The notes: generated by a model from the sequence alone, not told the origin. A stretch of DNA of 64,000 bases from Rhynchopus sp. YZ270_cl-10 (GCA_964035575.1 OZ037861.1:248001-312000), one strand, 5' to 3'; positions 11,087 through 21,085 are shown, counted from the first letter of the stretch. A program made the numbers and translations.

Positions 11087-11129
11087 CATCCTCGGGTGAC
11101 TACACTAATACATCAAGTTTTCAAAAAAT
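11087..11129 (+). repeat. LINE-tail repeat, type A
   Basis: TAGTGGAGTGCATCCTCGGG ... GACTACACTAATACATCAAG, then TTTTC and an A run. Confidence 0.65.
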
Positions 11130-12036
11130 AAAAACCAGCGGTCAAAAAATGGGGAGCTTGTCAAGTTTTCAGAAAAAAATCTCAAAAAAATCGACCTAAA
11201 AAAATTTAAAGTGTTTCAAAATATTGTCGAAACATGCTTTATTTGAAAGATCGGGTGACAATCTCCCATATCCCGAAAAAAAAAAGAAAAACGTTGTAAA
11301 AAAAGTATACACAAAAATGAGCACACAGTATTGTTGCTGCTTGTTGCCTCCGGCAGGTTTTTCTTTCGTTTTTCTTTTTCACACGATTTTGCCTTGAAAA
11401 CCCACTGTGAGAGGGGTAAAAAAGGGGTTGGGTGTAGTTATAGGTGGGAGGCTTCAACAATGAAATACCACTACTCTTATCGTCGTTTTACTTATCCAAT
11501 GATGGGTAAGGAGACTTAGGGACCTTCACCATAGGAGAAGGTGTGTTTATTAACCAATTTGGGCACATGGTCGGTCGTCCGCGAGCATCTTGCTGTGCGA
11601 CAGCAAGCTGGAGGAAGCCCAAAGAGCACCCGGAGAGTCATCTGAAAGAATAGGTGATAGAGATCAGGGAAGTCAATAACAACCCAGGGGGGACCCTCCC
11701 CTTGTTAATTTTTTATTTTTTTGTTTGCAAAAAAATAAAATTAGAATTATTCTTTTGTTTTTTTTTCTGCAATGCAACAAAATCCCATTGTTTCTCCCCC
11801 CATCTTATCGTACCCCCTTATACCCCCCCCCTTTCCTTACAAAAAAAAACAAAAAAAAAACAAAAAAAAAAAGCAAAAAAAAAAGCAAAACCAACAAAAA
11901 ACAAAAAAAATCCCCCAGAAAAAAAAAAAATCCGAAAAAAAAGCAAAAAGCAAAAAAACGATTCTCAGTCCCCCCATCTTCCTTCCCTCTCATATACCCC
12001 CCTTTTTTTTTTTGTAATAACTATTTATGGCACAAA

Positions 12037-12117
12037 TGGTGTGGCTGACGACGACGACCCCAAAATAGCAGAAAATAGCAGAAAAATAGCACAAAAATAG
12101 CACAAAAATTAGCACCC
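12037..12117. mobile_element. Degraded TGGTGTGGCTGA-family MITE
   Basis: The left end TGGTGTGGCTGACGACGACG is intact and the interior repeats AAAATAGCA. The right end, expected to be TCAGCCACACCA, is worn to TTTCACCAACA. The cleanest copy is at 59620. Confidence 0.5.
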
Positions 12118-12280
12118 CCTTTCACCAACAAACCCAACCCTTTTACCCACAGGAGCACCAACAAACAAAACACACCACCACCCTCCTCCTCCTCCTCCTC
12201 CCCCTTTTTTAAAAACAAGAGCACAAAGCAAACATAACAAAAACTTCATAAAAACCCATCCAAACCCCCCTTTTTTTATA

Positions 12281-12284
12281 CAGT
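12281..12284 (+). promoter_or_regulatory. Candidate splice acceptor before CDC23
   Basis: CCCCCCTTTTTTTATACAG ends 50 bases before the ATG at 12335. It is pyrimidine-rich with a terminal AG, as in the other leaders here. Confidence 0.4.
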
Positions 12285-12334
12285 GCAACCCCACTTCTAC
12301 TTAATTTTTTTTCAAAAAAAAATCACCATTCCTG

Positions 12335-13789
12335 ATGCACTCTGTCTCCAAAACCGATCTCTATACTGAAGCCTTCGACAGTGGTGAACATGGTTTGACC
12401 GCCAATGCGGGATGGTGTTTGGAGCTTGCAGAGGGGGTCGTAGAAGGGCCTGAAGGGGATGTCTTGGATATCACGTCTACTTCAGTTGCTTGGCAGGACC
12501 CACCGAAAGATGTCGATGCTAGCCTCATCGAAACCGCTCTGCTTCTCCTCCAATCAGATGATCCATTGCGTGCCTACCACGCATTATTGACCAAACACAA
12601 TGCCGTTGGTACGTCCCCTCTTTCAGACAAAGCGTTCTTCGTGATGGTATACTCCCTGTGGACTGCAGGTGAACGCTCACTTCAGGAGCAGTTGTTGTCA
12701 AAGACGGTTCTGCTGTCAGAGACGAAGAGGAGGAATCCGGAGTCAGACACACTCTACACCTTGATGTCACAGCGTCTTTCGGGGGGATCTGATGCGGCGT
12801 TACCTTATGGGGACGTATCAGGGATGTCTGCATCAATGAGCTCGGTTCCAAAGAAGGAGACCGCATATTTGCATTATTTGTTTGGCATGGTGTTGGTTGA
12901 GAGAGGGCAAAAAGAGGAGGCGAAACTCCATTTTTTGCAAAGTGTGCTTGCGAATCCATTATTGTGGTTGGGATGGAAGGGGTTGACTGCATATGGAAAA
13001 GCCGTTGAAATTGAGGTAAACAATGCATTTCAAAGGGCAGGGATAAGCCATTGGGTAATAGAGTTGTTTAGCGCTGAGTTGCATCTCGCAAACCATTCAG
13101 AAAATGCGGCGGAACGTTACCAAAAAGTGGCGTCAATATTCCCTGGAGCGTCCTGTATTTCGGCGCGATACGCTACAGCGTTATATCAACAAGAAAACCT
13201 GATTGCCGCGAAACAACAATTCTGCAGCCTTCAAAAAAAGGACCCAATGTGTTTAGAAGGGATTTCGGTGCTGTCGAACATCTTATACCTCAAGGAAGAT
13301 ATGAAACAGCTGGCAAAGCTTGCACAAAGAGTTTTTCTGATTGACCCCTACCGTTCCGAGAGCCAATGCGTTTTAGGGAATTTATGCAGTCGTGAGCGGC
13401 AAAGCGAGAAGGCAATTACCCATTTTATTAGAGCTCTTCAGATTGATCGGAGGTGTCAGAGTGCGTGGACATATTTGGGGCACGAATATTCTCCTGACCA
13501 GGGGTGTGTGTCTAACACAAAGGCGTCTGCGTTCTGCTATTCCAAAGCCATAGAATGCGAGCCCAGAGACTACCGTGCATGGCTCGGTCTTGCGCAGATT
13601 TATGTAACCCAGTTTGCCAACCCACTCCTCGCAAGGTACTATGCGGAGCGCAGTCTGTCGCTCAAGCCGACCGACTCACGTCTTGCGGCCTGTGTGCATG
13701 ACCTCCAGGCAAAGACGTTGCCGCATGGCGACGAAGGGGATGTCAGTGCGTCATCTCCGTCGACAGATCTTTCTTCGGAAGAGCAGTGA
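12335..13789 (+). CDS. CDC23: Anaphase-promoting complex subunit 8 (CDC23), C-terminally short
   Basis: A 484-residue tetratricopeptide-repeat protein in a single exon. Residues 55-160 fit the weakly conserved APC8 N-terminal helical region. Further repeats run from about 172 (YLHYLFGMVLVERG). The diagnostic block starts near 320: FLIDPYRSESQCVLGN, then AITHFIRALQID, AWTYLGHEY, YSKAIECEPRDYRAWLGLAQ and SLKPTDSR. This closely follows the APC8/CDC23 family (DPYR, CCVIGN, AWTLMGHEY, RDYRAWYGLGQ, LRPNDSR). APC8 is a scaffold of the cyclosome ubiquitin ligase and contributes to coactivator binding. The protein stops about 35 residues after that block, whereas family members (near 600 residues in human) continue through more repeats. 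No GTATG donor is present near the stop, so the short C-terminus looks real. The last 30 residues are acidic and Ser-rich. Confidence 0.9.
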   Translation: MHSVSKTDLYTEAFDSGEHGLTANAGWCLELAEGVVEGPEGDVLDITSTSVAWQDPPKDVDASLIETALLLLQSDDPLRAYHALLTKHNAVGTSPLSDKAFFVMVYSLWTAGERSLQEQLLSKTVLLSETKRRNPESDTLYTLMSQRLSGGSDAALPYGDVSGMSASMSSVPKKETAYLHYLFGMVLVERGQKEEAKLHFLQSVLANPLLWLGWKGLTAYGKAVEIEVNNAFQRAGISHWVIELFSAELHLANHSENAAERYQKVASIFPGASCISARYATALYQQENLIAAKQQFCSLQKKDPMCLEGISVLSNILYLKEDMKQLAKLAQRVFLIDPYRSESQCVLGNLCSRERQSEKAITHFIRALQIDRRCQSAWTYLGHEYSPDQGCVSNTKASAFCYSKAIECEPRDYRAWLGLAQIYVTQFANPLLARYYAERSLSLKPTDSRLAACVHDLQAKTLPHGDEGDVSASSPSTDLSSEEQ

Positions 13790-13965
13790 GGAGGAGGAGG
13801 AGGGGAGGAAGGGGGGATGGTGTGTGTAGGGGTAACTCCTAAAGTAGAATGATATCGCAAGGATGTGTGTGTCTTAACACAAAGGCGTCTGCGTTAGGAG
13901 GAGGGGATGGTGTGTGAAAGCAGGGTGTGAGGGGGGTAACACCTAAAGAAGTAGAATGACGTGGG
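13790..13965. repeat. Small duplication beyond the CDC23 stop
   Basis: GTCTTAACACAAAGGCGTCT near 13870 copies part of the CDC23 coding region near 13508 (GTGTCTAACACAAAGGCGTC). Flanking pieces GGGATGGTGTGTG and GGTAAC(T/A)CCTAAAG also occur twice (13815 and 13903). This is a local tandem duplication of about 100 bases involving a coding fragment. Confidence 0.6.
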
Positions 13966-14374
13966 AGAAAGGGTCAATAAAAAAAGGATTTTTTTTGAAA
14001 TAGATTTTTAGAGTTATTTTTGCTTTTCATTGTTTTTTGGTACACTGTCGCAAGAGGGCTTTGTACGTTCAATTGAGGGGTTGAGTTGTGTCGTCTTAGT
14101 GTCATTTTTTTTGTCGACACCACAAGTTAGAATAAATAAATGGGGACAACAGTATTGGAGTGTACCATTTTGGTAAAATGGTATTTCAATGATGGCATAG
14201 GTGAGGTGACGACACCTCCCCCTTTTTTTGCCAAGTTGTGTATGTGTGCACGTTTAGGAAAAGGCAACTTCCTCTTTTTAGCCCAACCGACTCCATTTTT
14301 CTTGGAGCTTCCAGGATACGTTTCCCAAAGGAACGGTAATCTTTTTTTTCTCTCAAAAAAAGAAGAAACAAACT

Positions 14375-14420
14375 ATCTATGGTGGCTACACTAATACAAA
14401 CCAAGTTTTCAAAAAAAAAA
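14375..14420 (+). repeat. LINE-tail repeat, type A, lacking its 5' arm
   Basis: Only GGTGGCTACACTAATACAAA and CCAAGTTTTC with an A run are present. The GTGGAG arm is lost or replaced by TATCTAT. Confidence 0.5.
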
Positions 14421-14640
14421 CACAAAAAACACACACAGCCACCATTGAGTACAGATCTTTTTCTTCCAGCTGCTGTAAAGTGATTTGTCAGCAGGTTTTC
14501 TAGCATTGCATAATAAGCACTCCTTCTCCTTCTCCTTCTCCTCCTTCCCCCCTCCCTCCTCTCCCCACAACCCACCTAGATATATTTCAAACCCTCTCTC
14601 CCAACCCTTCAACCCTACCATTTTTTTATGTCACCTCATG

Positions 14641-14811
14641 AAGGAGGAAATGGAAACAAAGCATTTTTGAACACTCTTTTGCGGTTCTAGGGACGAACCG
14701 TGCTGCAGAAGCCACTCCTCACCAAACAGGTTGAGGAAGTGTGCGTTTCACCACAACCTCTCTCATGAGATTTCTTTTTTCTCCGTGCGATGAGCGTTAA
14801 GTTTCTATTTT
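14641..14811. mobile_element. MITE with GAAATAGAAAC inverted ends
   Basis: AGGAGGAAATGGAAAC at the left and GAGCGTTAAGTTTCTATTTT at the right. The core shares GGACGAACCGTGCTGCAGAA and CTCCTCACCAAACAGGTTGA with the 6221 copy. Confidence 0.7.
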
Positions 14812-15173
14812 TGTGCTCTCCCGTGCTCTTCTGTGCTTTCGGCTGTATGATGTTACTGAACCCCTTCTGCTCTCGAAGAAACAAGAGCGCAAAGGAGCAC
14901 AAAGCAAACATATAAAAGGACTTCATAAAACCCCATTCAAAGCTCCCTATTCCCACACCACCACCAACAAAAGGCCCGTTTTTCTCCAACCCTCTCCTCC
15001 CTACCACACACACACTTTTTGGAGCCATATTCTGCGCAAGAATACCCCCCTATTAGTTTATCAAACATTCTCTTCTGACCGATTTTTTACTTTTTCAAAT
15101 AACTACACCTGTCTCTCGTCCTCTCATCTCATCTCTCTCTCTCTCTTCCCCCCCCTCCCCTCCCCTTTCTCTG

Positions 15174-16259
15174 ATGTCACGAAATGGTCGGATCCCCGAA
15201 AACTTATGTGATATGTGTCAAGGTGCTGCTGCGACGGTGATTTGCACTGGGTGTGGTGATATGGAGTATTGCAGGACTTGCAGCGACACTGTACACGGTG
15301 TAAAGGCGTTATCAGGACATACCGTCCGTGGACTTGGGGAGAACAATGCACCGGACACACCTACTACCCCTATGACACCTATCACACCGATCACAGCGAC
15401 TTCCGAGAGTGACGGCGAATTAGCTGAACGACGCGAACGCTCTAGAATGCATGCAACCTTGACGGCTGAGGTGACTCATGCAACTGCCAGACAGAAGAGA
15501 TCTTTGAGAAACATCCTCCGCAACGGAGCCACCCACCACGCAAAAGAACGGGCCAGAGCAGCGGCAGACAGAGAAGCGGTGATCACCGCCTTTACCTCCA
15601 TCCGCTCAGCACTCGATGCAAAGGAGGCTTCAATTCTGAGAGACCTGGACACACAATACGCGGGACGTGACGCTAACCTCGCTTCTCTTGCTTCTCAAGG
15701 CAGTGATCTGGAACACTACTACACAACCTGTGAAGGTGCGCTCCTTGAGCACACCCCGCATGAAACTCTCCTTCGAACCCAGGAAGGTCTGCTCTCTGCC
15801 TCGCATTCCGAAGCAAAGATGGTGTCTGCCCTTTCTTCGCTCGAAGCAAGCTACGCAGAGTTGGACCTCAAACCCATAGGTCTCCCCGTAGAATCGGTGC
15901 TGTCAGAAGTAAAAGGACTGACACGAGGTGAGGTAAGAGGGCCCGGCTGGGTGTTGCTTTCTGATGCAAAAGGGGGGGAGGAAGGCGGATCACCAACGAA
16001 GAAGCTTTTTGCGGGGAGGAGAACGTCAGGGTCGCCCCTCCGGGCGGGGGGTGGTGGGGGTGGGGGTGGTGTGCCTGCTATTGCCCCGGTGACCGGAACA
16101 CACCAGCATGTCGTAGGGTGTACTGCCTTTGGTCGGCAGTACTCCTGCTATGCGGCATCGAGTCCATCCACGCACAGCCCCGTCTCAGCAACACAAGGCA
16201 CCCCAGATGCACGCAAACGAGAGAGAACACCATCGCCACTCAGACAGCAGAGGAGGTGA
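15174..16259 (+). CDS. B-box zinc-finger protein
   Basis: A 361-residue protein. Residues 12-49 hold a B-box-type zinc site: Cys12, Cys15, Cys24, Cys27, Cys33, Cys36, His41 and His49 with B-box spacing (CDMC, CTGC, YCRTC, H...H). A Thr/Pro stretch (about 60-75) follows. Then comes a mostly helical, charged region (about 80-225) that resembles the B-box-associated coiled coil of TRIM-like proteins. The C-terminal 110 residues are Gly-, Ser- and Arg-rich (a nine-Gly run near 295, ending RTPSPLRQQRR) and probably disordered. No RING precedes the B-box, so a ubiquitin-ligase role is not supported. A scaffold or regulatory role is inference. A CT-rich tract runs directly into the ATG without an AG, so an upstream exon or a later start cannot be excluded. 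Confidence 0.75.
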   Translation: MSRNGRIPENLCDMCQGAAATVICTGCGDMEYCRTCSDTVHGVKALSGHTVRGLGENNAPDTPTTPMTPITPITATSESDGELAERRERSRMHATLTAEVTHATARQKRSLRNILRNGATHHAKERARAAADREAVITAFTSIRSALDAKEASILRDLDTQYAGRDANLASLASQGSDLEHYYTTCEGALLEHTPHETLLRTQEGLLSASHSEAKMVSALSSLEASYAELDLKPIGLPVESVLSEVKGLTRGEVRGPGWVLLSDAKGGEEGGSPTKKLFAGRRTSGSPLRAGGGGGGGGVPAIAPVTGTHQHVVGCTAFGRQYSCYAASSPSTHSPVSATQGTPDARKRERTPSPLRQQRR

Positions 16260-16325
16260 TTGGTGGGGGTGAATGCATGAAGTGGTTTTGAAGGGGTGGT
16301 TTTAGTGGGAGGGGGGAGGGAGGAG

Positions 16326-16431
16326 CTAGGTCGTAAAATTATACGACCAGCAGCACCGTATAATACCGTTTAATGCGGTAATCGTATAATACGGTATTCG
16401 GTCGGGGCCGAGCATGTATAATACAACCTAG
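16326..16431. mobile_element. hAT-like MITE, CTAGGTTGTA family
   Basis: The ends CTAGGTCGTA and TACAACCTAG are inverted. The 8-bp duplication GGGAGGAG flanks it exactly (16318-16325 and 16432-16439). The interior has ATAATACGGTATTCGGTCGG and CCGAGCATGTATAAT. The sister copy at 39028 has the same motif expanded into a tandem array. Confidence 0.8.
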
Positions 16432-16832
16432 GGGAGGAGGAGGGAGGAGGGTGTTGTAGAGTCGAGTGTGAAGCTTAGGCTTATGTTAGCAACCTTTTTC
16501 CCCCAAACCGGACCCTATATTATATGGGATGTTTGTGTTTGTAATGTTCCCCGTTCATCTGGCGATGATGAGTGGGAAGCGGGGAGTAGCACATATCAGA
16601 TGTAAAACCACGAAATGGATTGTAGGTACAGCCGGTCATTGTACCAAAGGTACGCTGTTCACGAGAGGGCTTTTGTATTTCAACTCTACTTTTTTTTTTC
16701 TCTCTTTTTTTTCTCCCCTTGTCGCATGTCGTGTAGTTATTATGTACATATCTTCAGATCAATCTCATTCCCATCTCATGTTCCCAAAAGAAAGAAGAAA
16801 AAGTAAAAGAAAAAAAACCGGCAATTGTGTAG

Positions 16833-16880
16833 TATAGTGGAGTGCATCCTCGGGGTGTCTGCACTAAGAAATAATGCAAA
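16833..16880 (+). repeat. LINE-tail repeat, type A, diverged
   Basis: TATAGTGGAGTGCATCCTCG, then GGGTGTCTGCACTAAGAAAT. The conserved CCAAGTTTTC end is replaced by AATGCAAAAC. Confidence 0.5.
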
Positions 16881-17095
16881 ACAAAAAAATACAAAAAAAC
16901 AAAAACAAAAACTTCCCCTTTGTAAAGAAGGATAGACCCCAAAGTGGGGTGTGTTCATTCTTTCAAAAGTTTCCTTTTCTTTCCTTGTACTGTAGACAAA
17001 ATAAATTTGAAAAAAAACGAAGGGTTAATTGCAGAAATGGGTAGTTTTGTTTTCTACCCATTTCCGCAAGTTCCTCAAAAACAAAAAAAAAACAA

Positions 17096-17148
17096 TAGTG
17101 GAGCACACTCTAGGGTGGCTACACTAATACAACCAAGTTTTCAAAAAA
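17096..17148 (+). repeat. LINE-tail repeat, type A
   Basis: TAGTGGAGCACACTCTAGGG ... CTACACTAATACAACCAAG and TTTTC with A-rich tail. It is identical over the whole hairpin to the end of the LINE at 55265-55320 (- strand). Confidence 0.7.
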
Positions 17149-17577
17149 ACAAAAAAAAAAAACCAACGAAAGTAAAAGCGGTGCTGTAAAAGATGATCTC
17201 TCAAAAATAATAATAATAAAAAAGCTTGTGTATTTTTAGTGTTGTTTTTCCCTACAACTTAAATTTCTTCCTCGCTTCTTCTTTTTCCCCTCACTTTGTC
17301 ACAAAATACCTCCCCCATCTGCTAAAAGGTTCTTACATTTCCTCATATTACAGACAATACACACAAAGTTATACACAAAGCAAACCCCTTGCCCCCATCT
17401 CCATCTCCCTCTCCCCTCATTTCGGTTGTCACCGGTTGAGGACCGGTTGAGTGTTGTCTGGTCAAAACTTTCTTTCTTTTCTTTTCTCAATTCTTCAAAA
17501 AAAAAAATCTCAATTTTTTTTTCTCTCTTGATCTCTATTCATTCTTGAAAAAGGGTATCTTTTCGAATTAGAGTAAC

Positions 17578-20500
17578 ATGGGTTGCCTCGAATCGAAAGA
17601 CGGAGACCCCAGCAGAGAGGACCCTTCCGACCGGAAAAAGAATGCAAAAAATTCCGCAGAAGATCGTGAAATGAAGAAATGGTCTTACAATTATGGTGAT
17701 GACAAATGGAAGGTGCCCAAAAAAGAGGATTTTTTGGCAAGGTTTAATGGTGATAAAGAGACGATGCTTGAGTTCCTTAATGTGAATGAGCTGAATAATG
17801 ATGTTAAAGTATATCGTACTGGAGAGCTCGATGGTTACGACGTTACTTTTAAGGGATGCGTGAATACGGATGTGTACATTTTAGATATTACTTCGCAGGT
17901 TCAGATTGACGACTGTTCAAACTGCCGATTTTTTATTGCACCGTGTAGTGGGTCCGTTTTCATCCGTGACTGTACAAACCTGAGGGTAGCCGTCTGCACA
18001 TCGCAGCTCCGACTCAGAGATTGCATCGACTGTACTCTGATGGTGTTTGTTCGTCGGAGATCCGTTCTCGAGGCATGTAAAAGAATTTCGCTGTGCAGAT
18101 GGAATGTAGGGTATTTCCAGCTGTCTCGGCAGATGTCTCGCTCCTCTTTGTCAGTGTTCGACAATGGATGGAACAGTTTTGACGATTTTGGGACAAATTG
18201 TCGACCAAATTTTCTTCCGTTGTCAACAACGTTGGAAACGATAATGAAATTTGATGTGAAGGGGAAGGGGAGTCCTGAAGGGGAGACGCTGGCGGTGGAT
18301 GGGGGAGGAGGTGAAGGTGACAGCGTGACGAGCAGTGTGCTGCACAACAACGACGTCGTGTCCAACATCCAGTGGCGTCCGTTGGAAGAGATCGATCCAG
18401 CAGAGTTCAGCGACGGATGCAGAATGGAACTAAACCCAATCCCAATCACGACAGGAAACCGTACCCCGGAGAACCAACTGTTTATGCTGTTCTCACCACG
18501 TTGTGGAGAGGCTGCGCGGGCAGTGGCGGCGAAGTTTTCGGTATGGAAAGAGGGTTCTTTTAAACGTTTCTTTTCCTAATGTAGTGAAGAAAGTTAAAAA
18601 GAAAGCCGTTCAAATCTTGTATAACAGTATTTTTTCCCTTGAATCCTTTCATCTTGCGCCAAAACAGATTTTTTTTTACCCCTATTTGGCATACACAACC
18701 ATACTTCAGTTCAGGGGTGGGCGGGCACCCTGGGGTTTTTTCCATTTTTTTGGATCGGGCACCCGGGTTTTTTCTAAGGATTTTTACAGGCAATTTTTTG
18801 GATTTTTCTGAGAACACGCTGCCCCCCTGCCGAAATATGTTCTCGGTTTTCCCTTTTCGGGGGTTTTTTTGGCCTTTTTCGGGTTTTCCAAGCTTTTACC
18901 CTCACTGTCACGGGGTCATTTTGAAAAAAATGGGCAAGTTCTTGGCTGATACACGTTTTGGTCCTTACCACCAGCGAGTTGCTTAGCGGGGTTAAATTGA
19001 ACTATGATTCTGGACCCACTGTAACGTGAACTGCCCCCTCGAAATTCAAGAAGGGGTCCTAAACCCGGGCGCGCTACGTGCACTACGAATGTTCGGGATG
19101 AATATAAAACGGCGCCGCAGGCGGAAAAAAAAAATAGGGTACAGTATAAAAAATGCAGCTTTTACACCACAAAGCCACTCTGCGAATCCTTTTTTGCAGA
19201 GCAAAAAAGGGAAAATGGCGCCGCAGGCAAATTTTTTTTTAAGGTGCAGCCCTGGGCGGCGCGGAACTATTTTCTTTTTCGTTCCTCAGTGCCGTCAGGG
19301 CCTGCCCAAGTGCGCCAACGCAATGCACTTTGCTACCACCGTGGTGGCGAGCACTTGCAGCACTGCAAGAAGCAAGGTTCCCTCGACGTTTGCAGTCACA
19401 CGCACCATACTGTATTATTATTTATTCTGTTGTGCGGGAGGTGAAAGGGACCAGACCGAAGGAAGCGGGGTGGAGACTTTTTTGTTCATTATGGCTTGGT
19501 ACCGCACTCCCCGGGCAGAGTGCGAGTTATTCCCAGCCCGGGGCCCGGCCCGACCCCCCAGACTTTTTCCCCTAAGAAAAACCCTTAGAAAAATAAATTT
19601 TCCCCGTATAAAATCCTTAGAAAAAATAATTTTTCCCCCGTGTAAAATCCTTAGAAAAAATAAAATAAAATCAAAATCGGGCCCCGGGCACCCACTTTAG
19701 GCCCAGGCCTGCTTCAGTTTAACACATTTTTTTTTCCACCTTTTTTGTTTTCCGGCTTTGAGCGCACAACAGACCCGATATTTTTTCACCTTTTTAACCA
19801 CGTCTATTATTGAGTAATCTATGAACGGGGAGTGATTTTTTCACTCCCTCAAGCTCTCACAGCCTGTTAACGTGTCTCACGGAGACGATCCTAGATCACC
19901 CAATTATTAAAGCACATCCCACACACGATACTCTCGCTTCCGCAGAACCTACCCGAAACATCTGGCCCGCACCTCGCTGCAATGCGTGAGTTTGGACCTG
20001 TCCCACCTGGGAACCTCGATAAGTATGGAACCCCTGCTTTGGCAATCCCCCACAATCCATTTTTTACCCCCCTTTTTTTTGAGTTTTTAGTGTTTAGTAT
20101 AGTGGCATCATCCTCGGGTATCTACACTCAATAGAACAAAGATTATCATAAAAATTGGTGTTGAACGCAACACAGCTCAATACAACACTATAATGGGGAA
20201 AATATTCGGATCCGAATAATAGGGCGTGATACGGATTCGCCTTCTAGATATTAGGTGTGCGGGTTTGCATATATTGCACGCTTAAGAACTACCCCACTCT
20301 TTTGCTTTCAAACACAATACAACACATAAGGGCCATATTCTGCGCAAGAATTACCCTCACTAGGCATCAACAACAACACACCACCCCAACAGACTTGTCA
20401 AAGGCATTTCTCTTATGCAATCCGGGCCACGCAAAGCACTGTACGGCAAAGGGCCGTTGATAGGCCTTCTTGCAACCTCTGCTGACACGTCTGCAGACCT

Positions 20501-20681
20501 GGCTGCCATCGTGCAGCAGGTGCTGTCAGAGCACGACCTGTGTGTAGCGCAGTGCAGTGGCGAGGCAACACGTGGTGACGCACCCTTAGACAAGGGCCAA
20601 GTGTGTCTCTGGAAAGGGCCTGCCGCAAAGGAGCAGGCAGTGTTGTTCATCGACGAGATTCGTGGTGCCCTGGATGGGTGA
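17578..20681 (+). CDS. RP2: RP2 homologue (TBCC-domain GTPase-activating protein), three exons
   Basis: Exons 17578-18540, 19946-20022 and 20393-20681 join to a 442-residue protein. The ATG follows GAATTAG (AG 17570-17571) by six bases. MGC at residues 1-3 is the dual N-myristoylation and palmitoylation signal of RP2. Residues 35-230 form the TBCC/CARP beta-helix (DDCSNCRFFIAPCSGS, VFIRDCTN). LRLRDC at 144-149 matches the RP2 arginine-finger segment needed to activate ARL3. Exon 1 ends in LFMLFSPRCGEAARA, the start of the NDPK-like C-terminal domain. The domain resumes in exon 3, where KGPLIG (366-371) and the following helix match human RP2 (KGPVIAL). Both donors are GTATGG and the acceptors are CCGCAG and CAACAG. 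Intron 1 is phase 0. The second junction splits a Lys codon and keeps the frame. Reading on from exon 1 would instead add a short unrelated tail. RP2 releases cargo from ARL3 at the ciliary base. Confidence 0.85.
18541..19945 (+). other. RP2 intron 1
   Basis: 1,405 bases from GTATGG to CCGCAG. It carries a 1,000-base hAT-like element. Without that element and one copy of its duplication the intron would be about 400 bases. Confidence 0.75.
18712..19711. mobile_element. Non-autonomous hAT-like element, exactly 1,000 bases
   Basis: The ends CAGGGGTGGGC and GCCCAGGCCTG are imperfect inverted repeats. The 8-bp duplication CTTCAGTT is perfect on both sides (18704-18711 and 19712-19719). The interior repeats ATAAAATCCTTAGAAAAA and carries GGCGCCGCAGGC hairpins. 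About 400 bases match, in reverse, the interior of the element at 3821-5668 (GGGGTCATTTTGAAAAAAAT, GGGCGCGCTACG). No transposase is readable. Confidence 0.85.
20098..20153 (+). repeat. LINE-tail repeat, type A, in RP2 intron 2
   Basis: TATAGTGGCATCATCCTCGG, then TATCTACACTCAATAGAACA. The bases before it (GTTTAG) also match the LINE just upstream of its hairpin, so this copy is slightly longer at its 5' end. Confidence 0.6.
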
Positions 20682-20778
20682 AGGGAGGTGGGGGGATGGG
20701 GAAATAGAACCCCCCTCACCATATTCGTGTTGGGTGGTGAGGAGGGGGGGGACCGAGGGGGGGGGGTGGCATAAAATT

Positions 20779-20836
20779 GACAATGGAGCTTGCACAATGT
20801 GGCAACTACACTATTCAAACTATTTTTCAAAATAAA
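20779..20836 (+). repeat. LINE-tail repeat, type B, short inner arm
   Basis: ACAATGGAGCTTGCACAATG, TGGCAACTACACTATTCAAA. It shares the compact inner hairpin with the copies at 24440, 31867 and 60686, and lies about 100 bases after the RP2 stop. Confidence 0.6.
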
Positions 20837-21085
20837 ATAGACAGATCCTGCACTAGGTGATTGTCGACACAACAATAAATAAATTCGAATTTTCCCTTCA
20901 TTGTATGAAAAAGAGTCCGTCTGAATGACAACTAACACTAAATGTGTTGTTGTTGTTGTTGTTGTTTTTGAATTAGGGAGGTACGTGCATGGTACACCCC
21001 CTTTAATGCTTACTGTTTTGCTAAAGTGGTGAGATAGATTTGTAAAATAGCAAAAGGAAAAAAGGTTCCCTTTTCTGTTCCCCTG

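Larger units (their letters stand above)
5958..12280. other. Gene-free repeat-rich intergenic region
   Basis: About 6.3 kb of A/T tracts and short repeats, with no coding frame I can support. It contains the copies listed separately. It also has a GAAAGATGGGACCATTTTTG repeat at 6424-6500 (relatives at 27905, 38166, 40690), and GAGCACAAA...AACTTCATAAAA repeats near 6670, 7950 and 12220 (relatives 14890, 26590). A GCGTCCCAGAGGCGTTTGCA repeat near 8215 (relatives 21215, 41157) completes the set. Confidence 0.55.
13966..15173. other. Gene-free spacer with repeats
   Basis: Contains a 200-base repeat at 14150-14360 (TTGGAGTGTACCATTTTG ... GGAAAAGGCAACTTCCTCTT; relatives at 24625, 31183, 31945) and a truncated type A LINE tail at 14375-14420. 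It also has a GAAATAGAAAC MITE at 14641-14811 and the ATTCTGCGCAAGAAT repeat at 15024 (relatives 20333, 32350, 32484; reverse at 21850 and 22195). A CT-rich tract directly precedes the next gene. Confidence 0.6.
16260..17577. other. Gene-free spacer with repeats
   Basis: Contains an 8-bp-TSD MITE (16326-16431), a repeat at 16498-16600 (CCGTTCATCTGGCGATGATG) shared with 61650-61770, and a GTACCAAAGGTACGCTGTTC repeat at 16605-16690 (relatives 25981, 39918, 42860, 59995). Type A LINE tails lie at 16833 and 17096. A T-rich tract precedes RP2. Confidence 0.6.

Noticed and set aside
18541-18579. Read-through C-terminus of RP2 (VWKEGSFKRFFS)
   Set aside because: It begins at a GTATGG donor and has no similarity to the RP2 C-terminal domain, which is found in the later exons.
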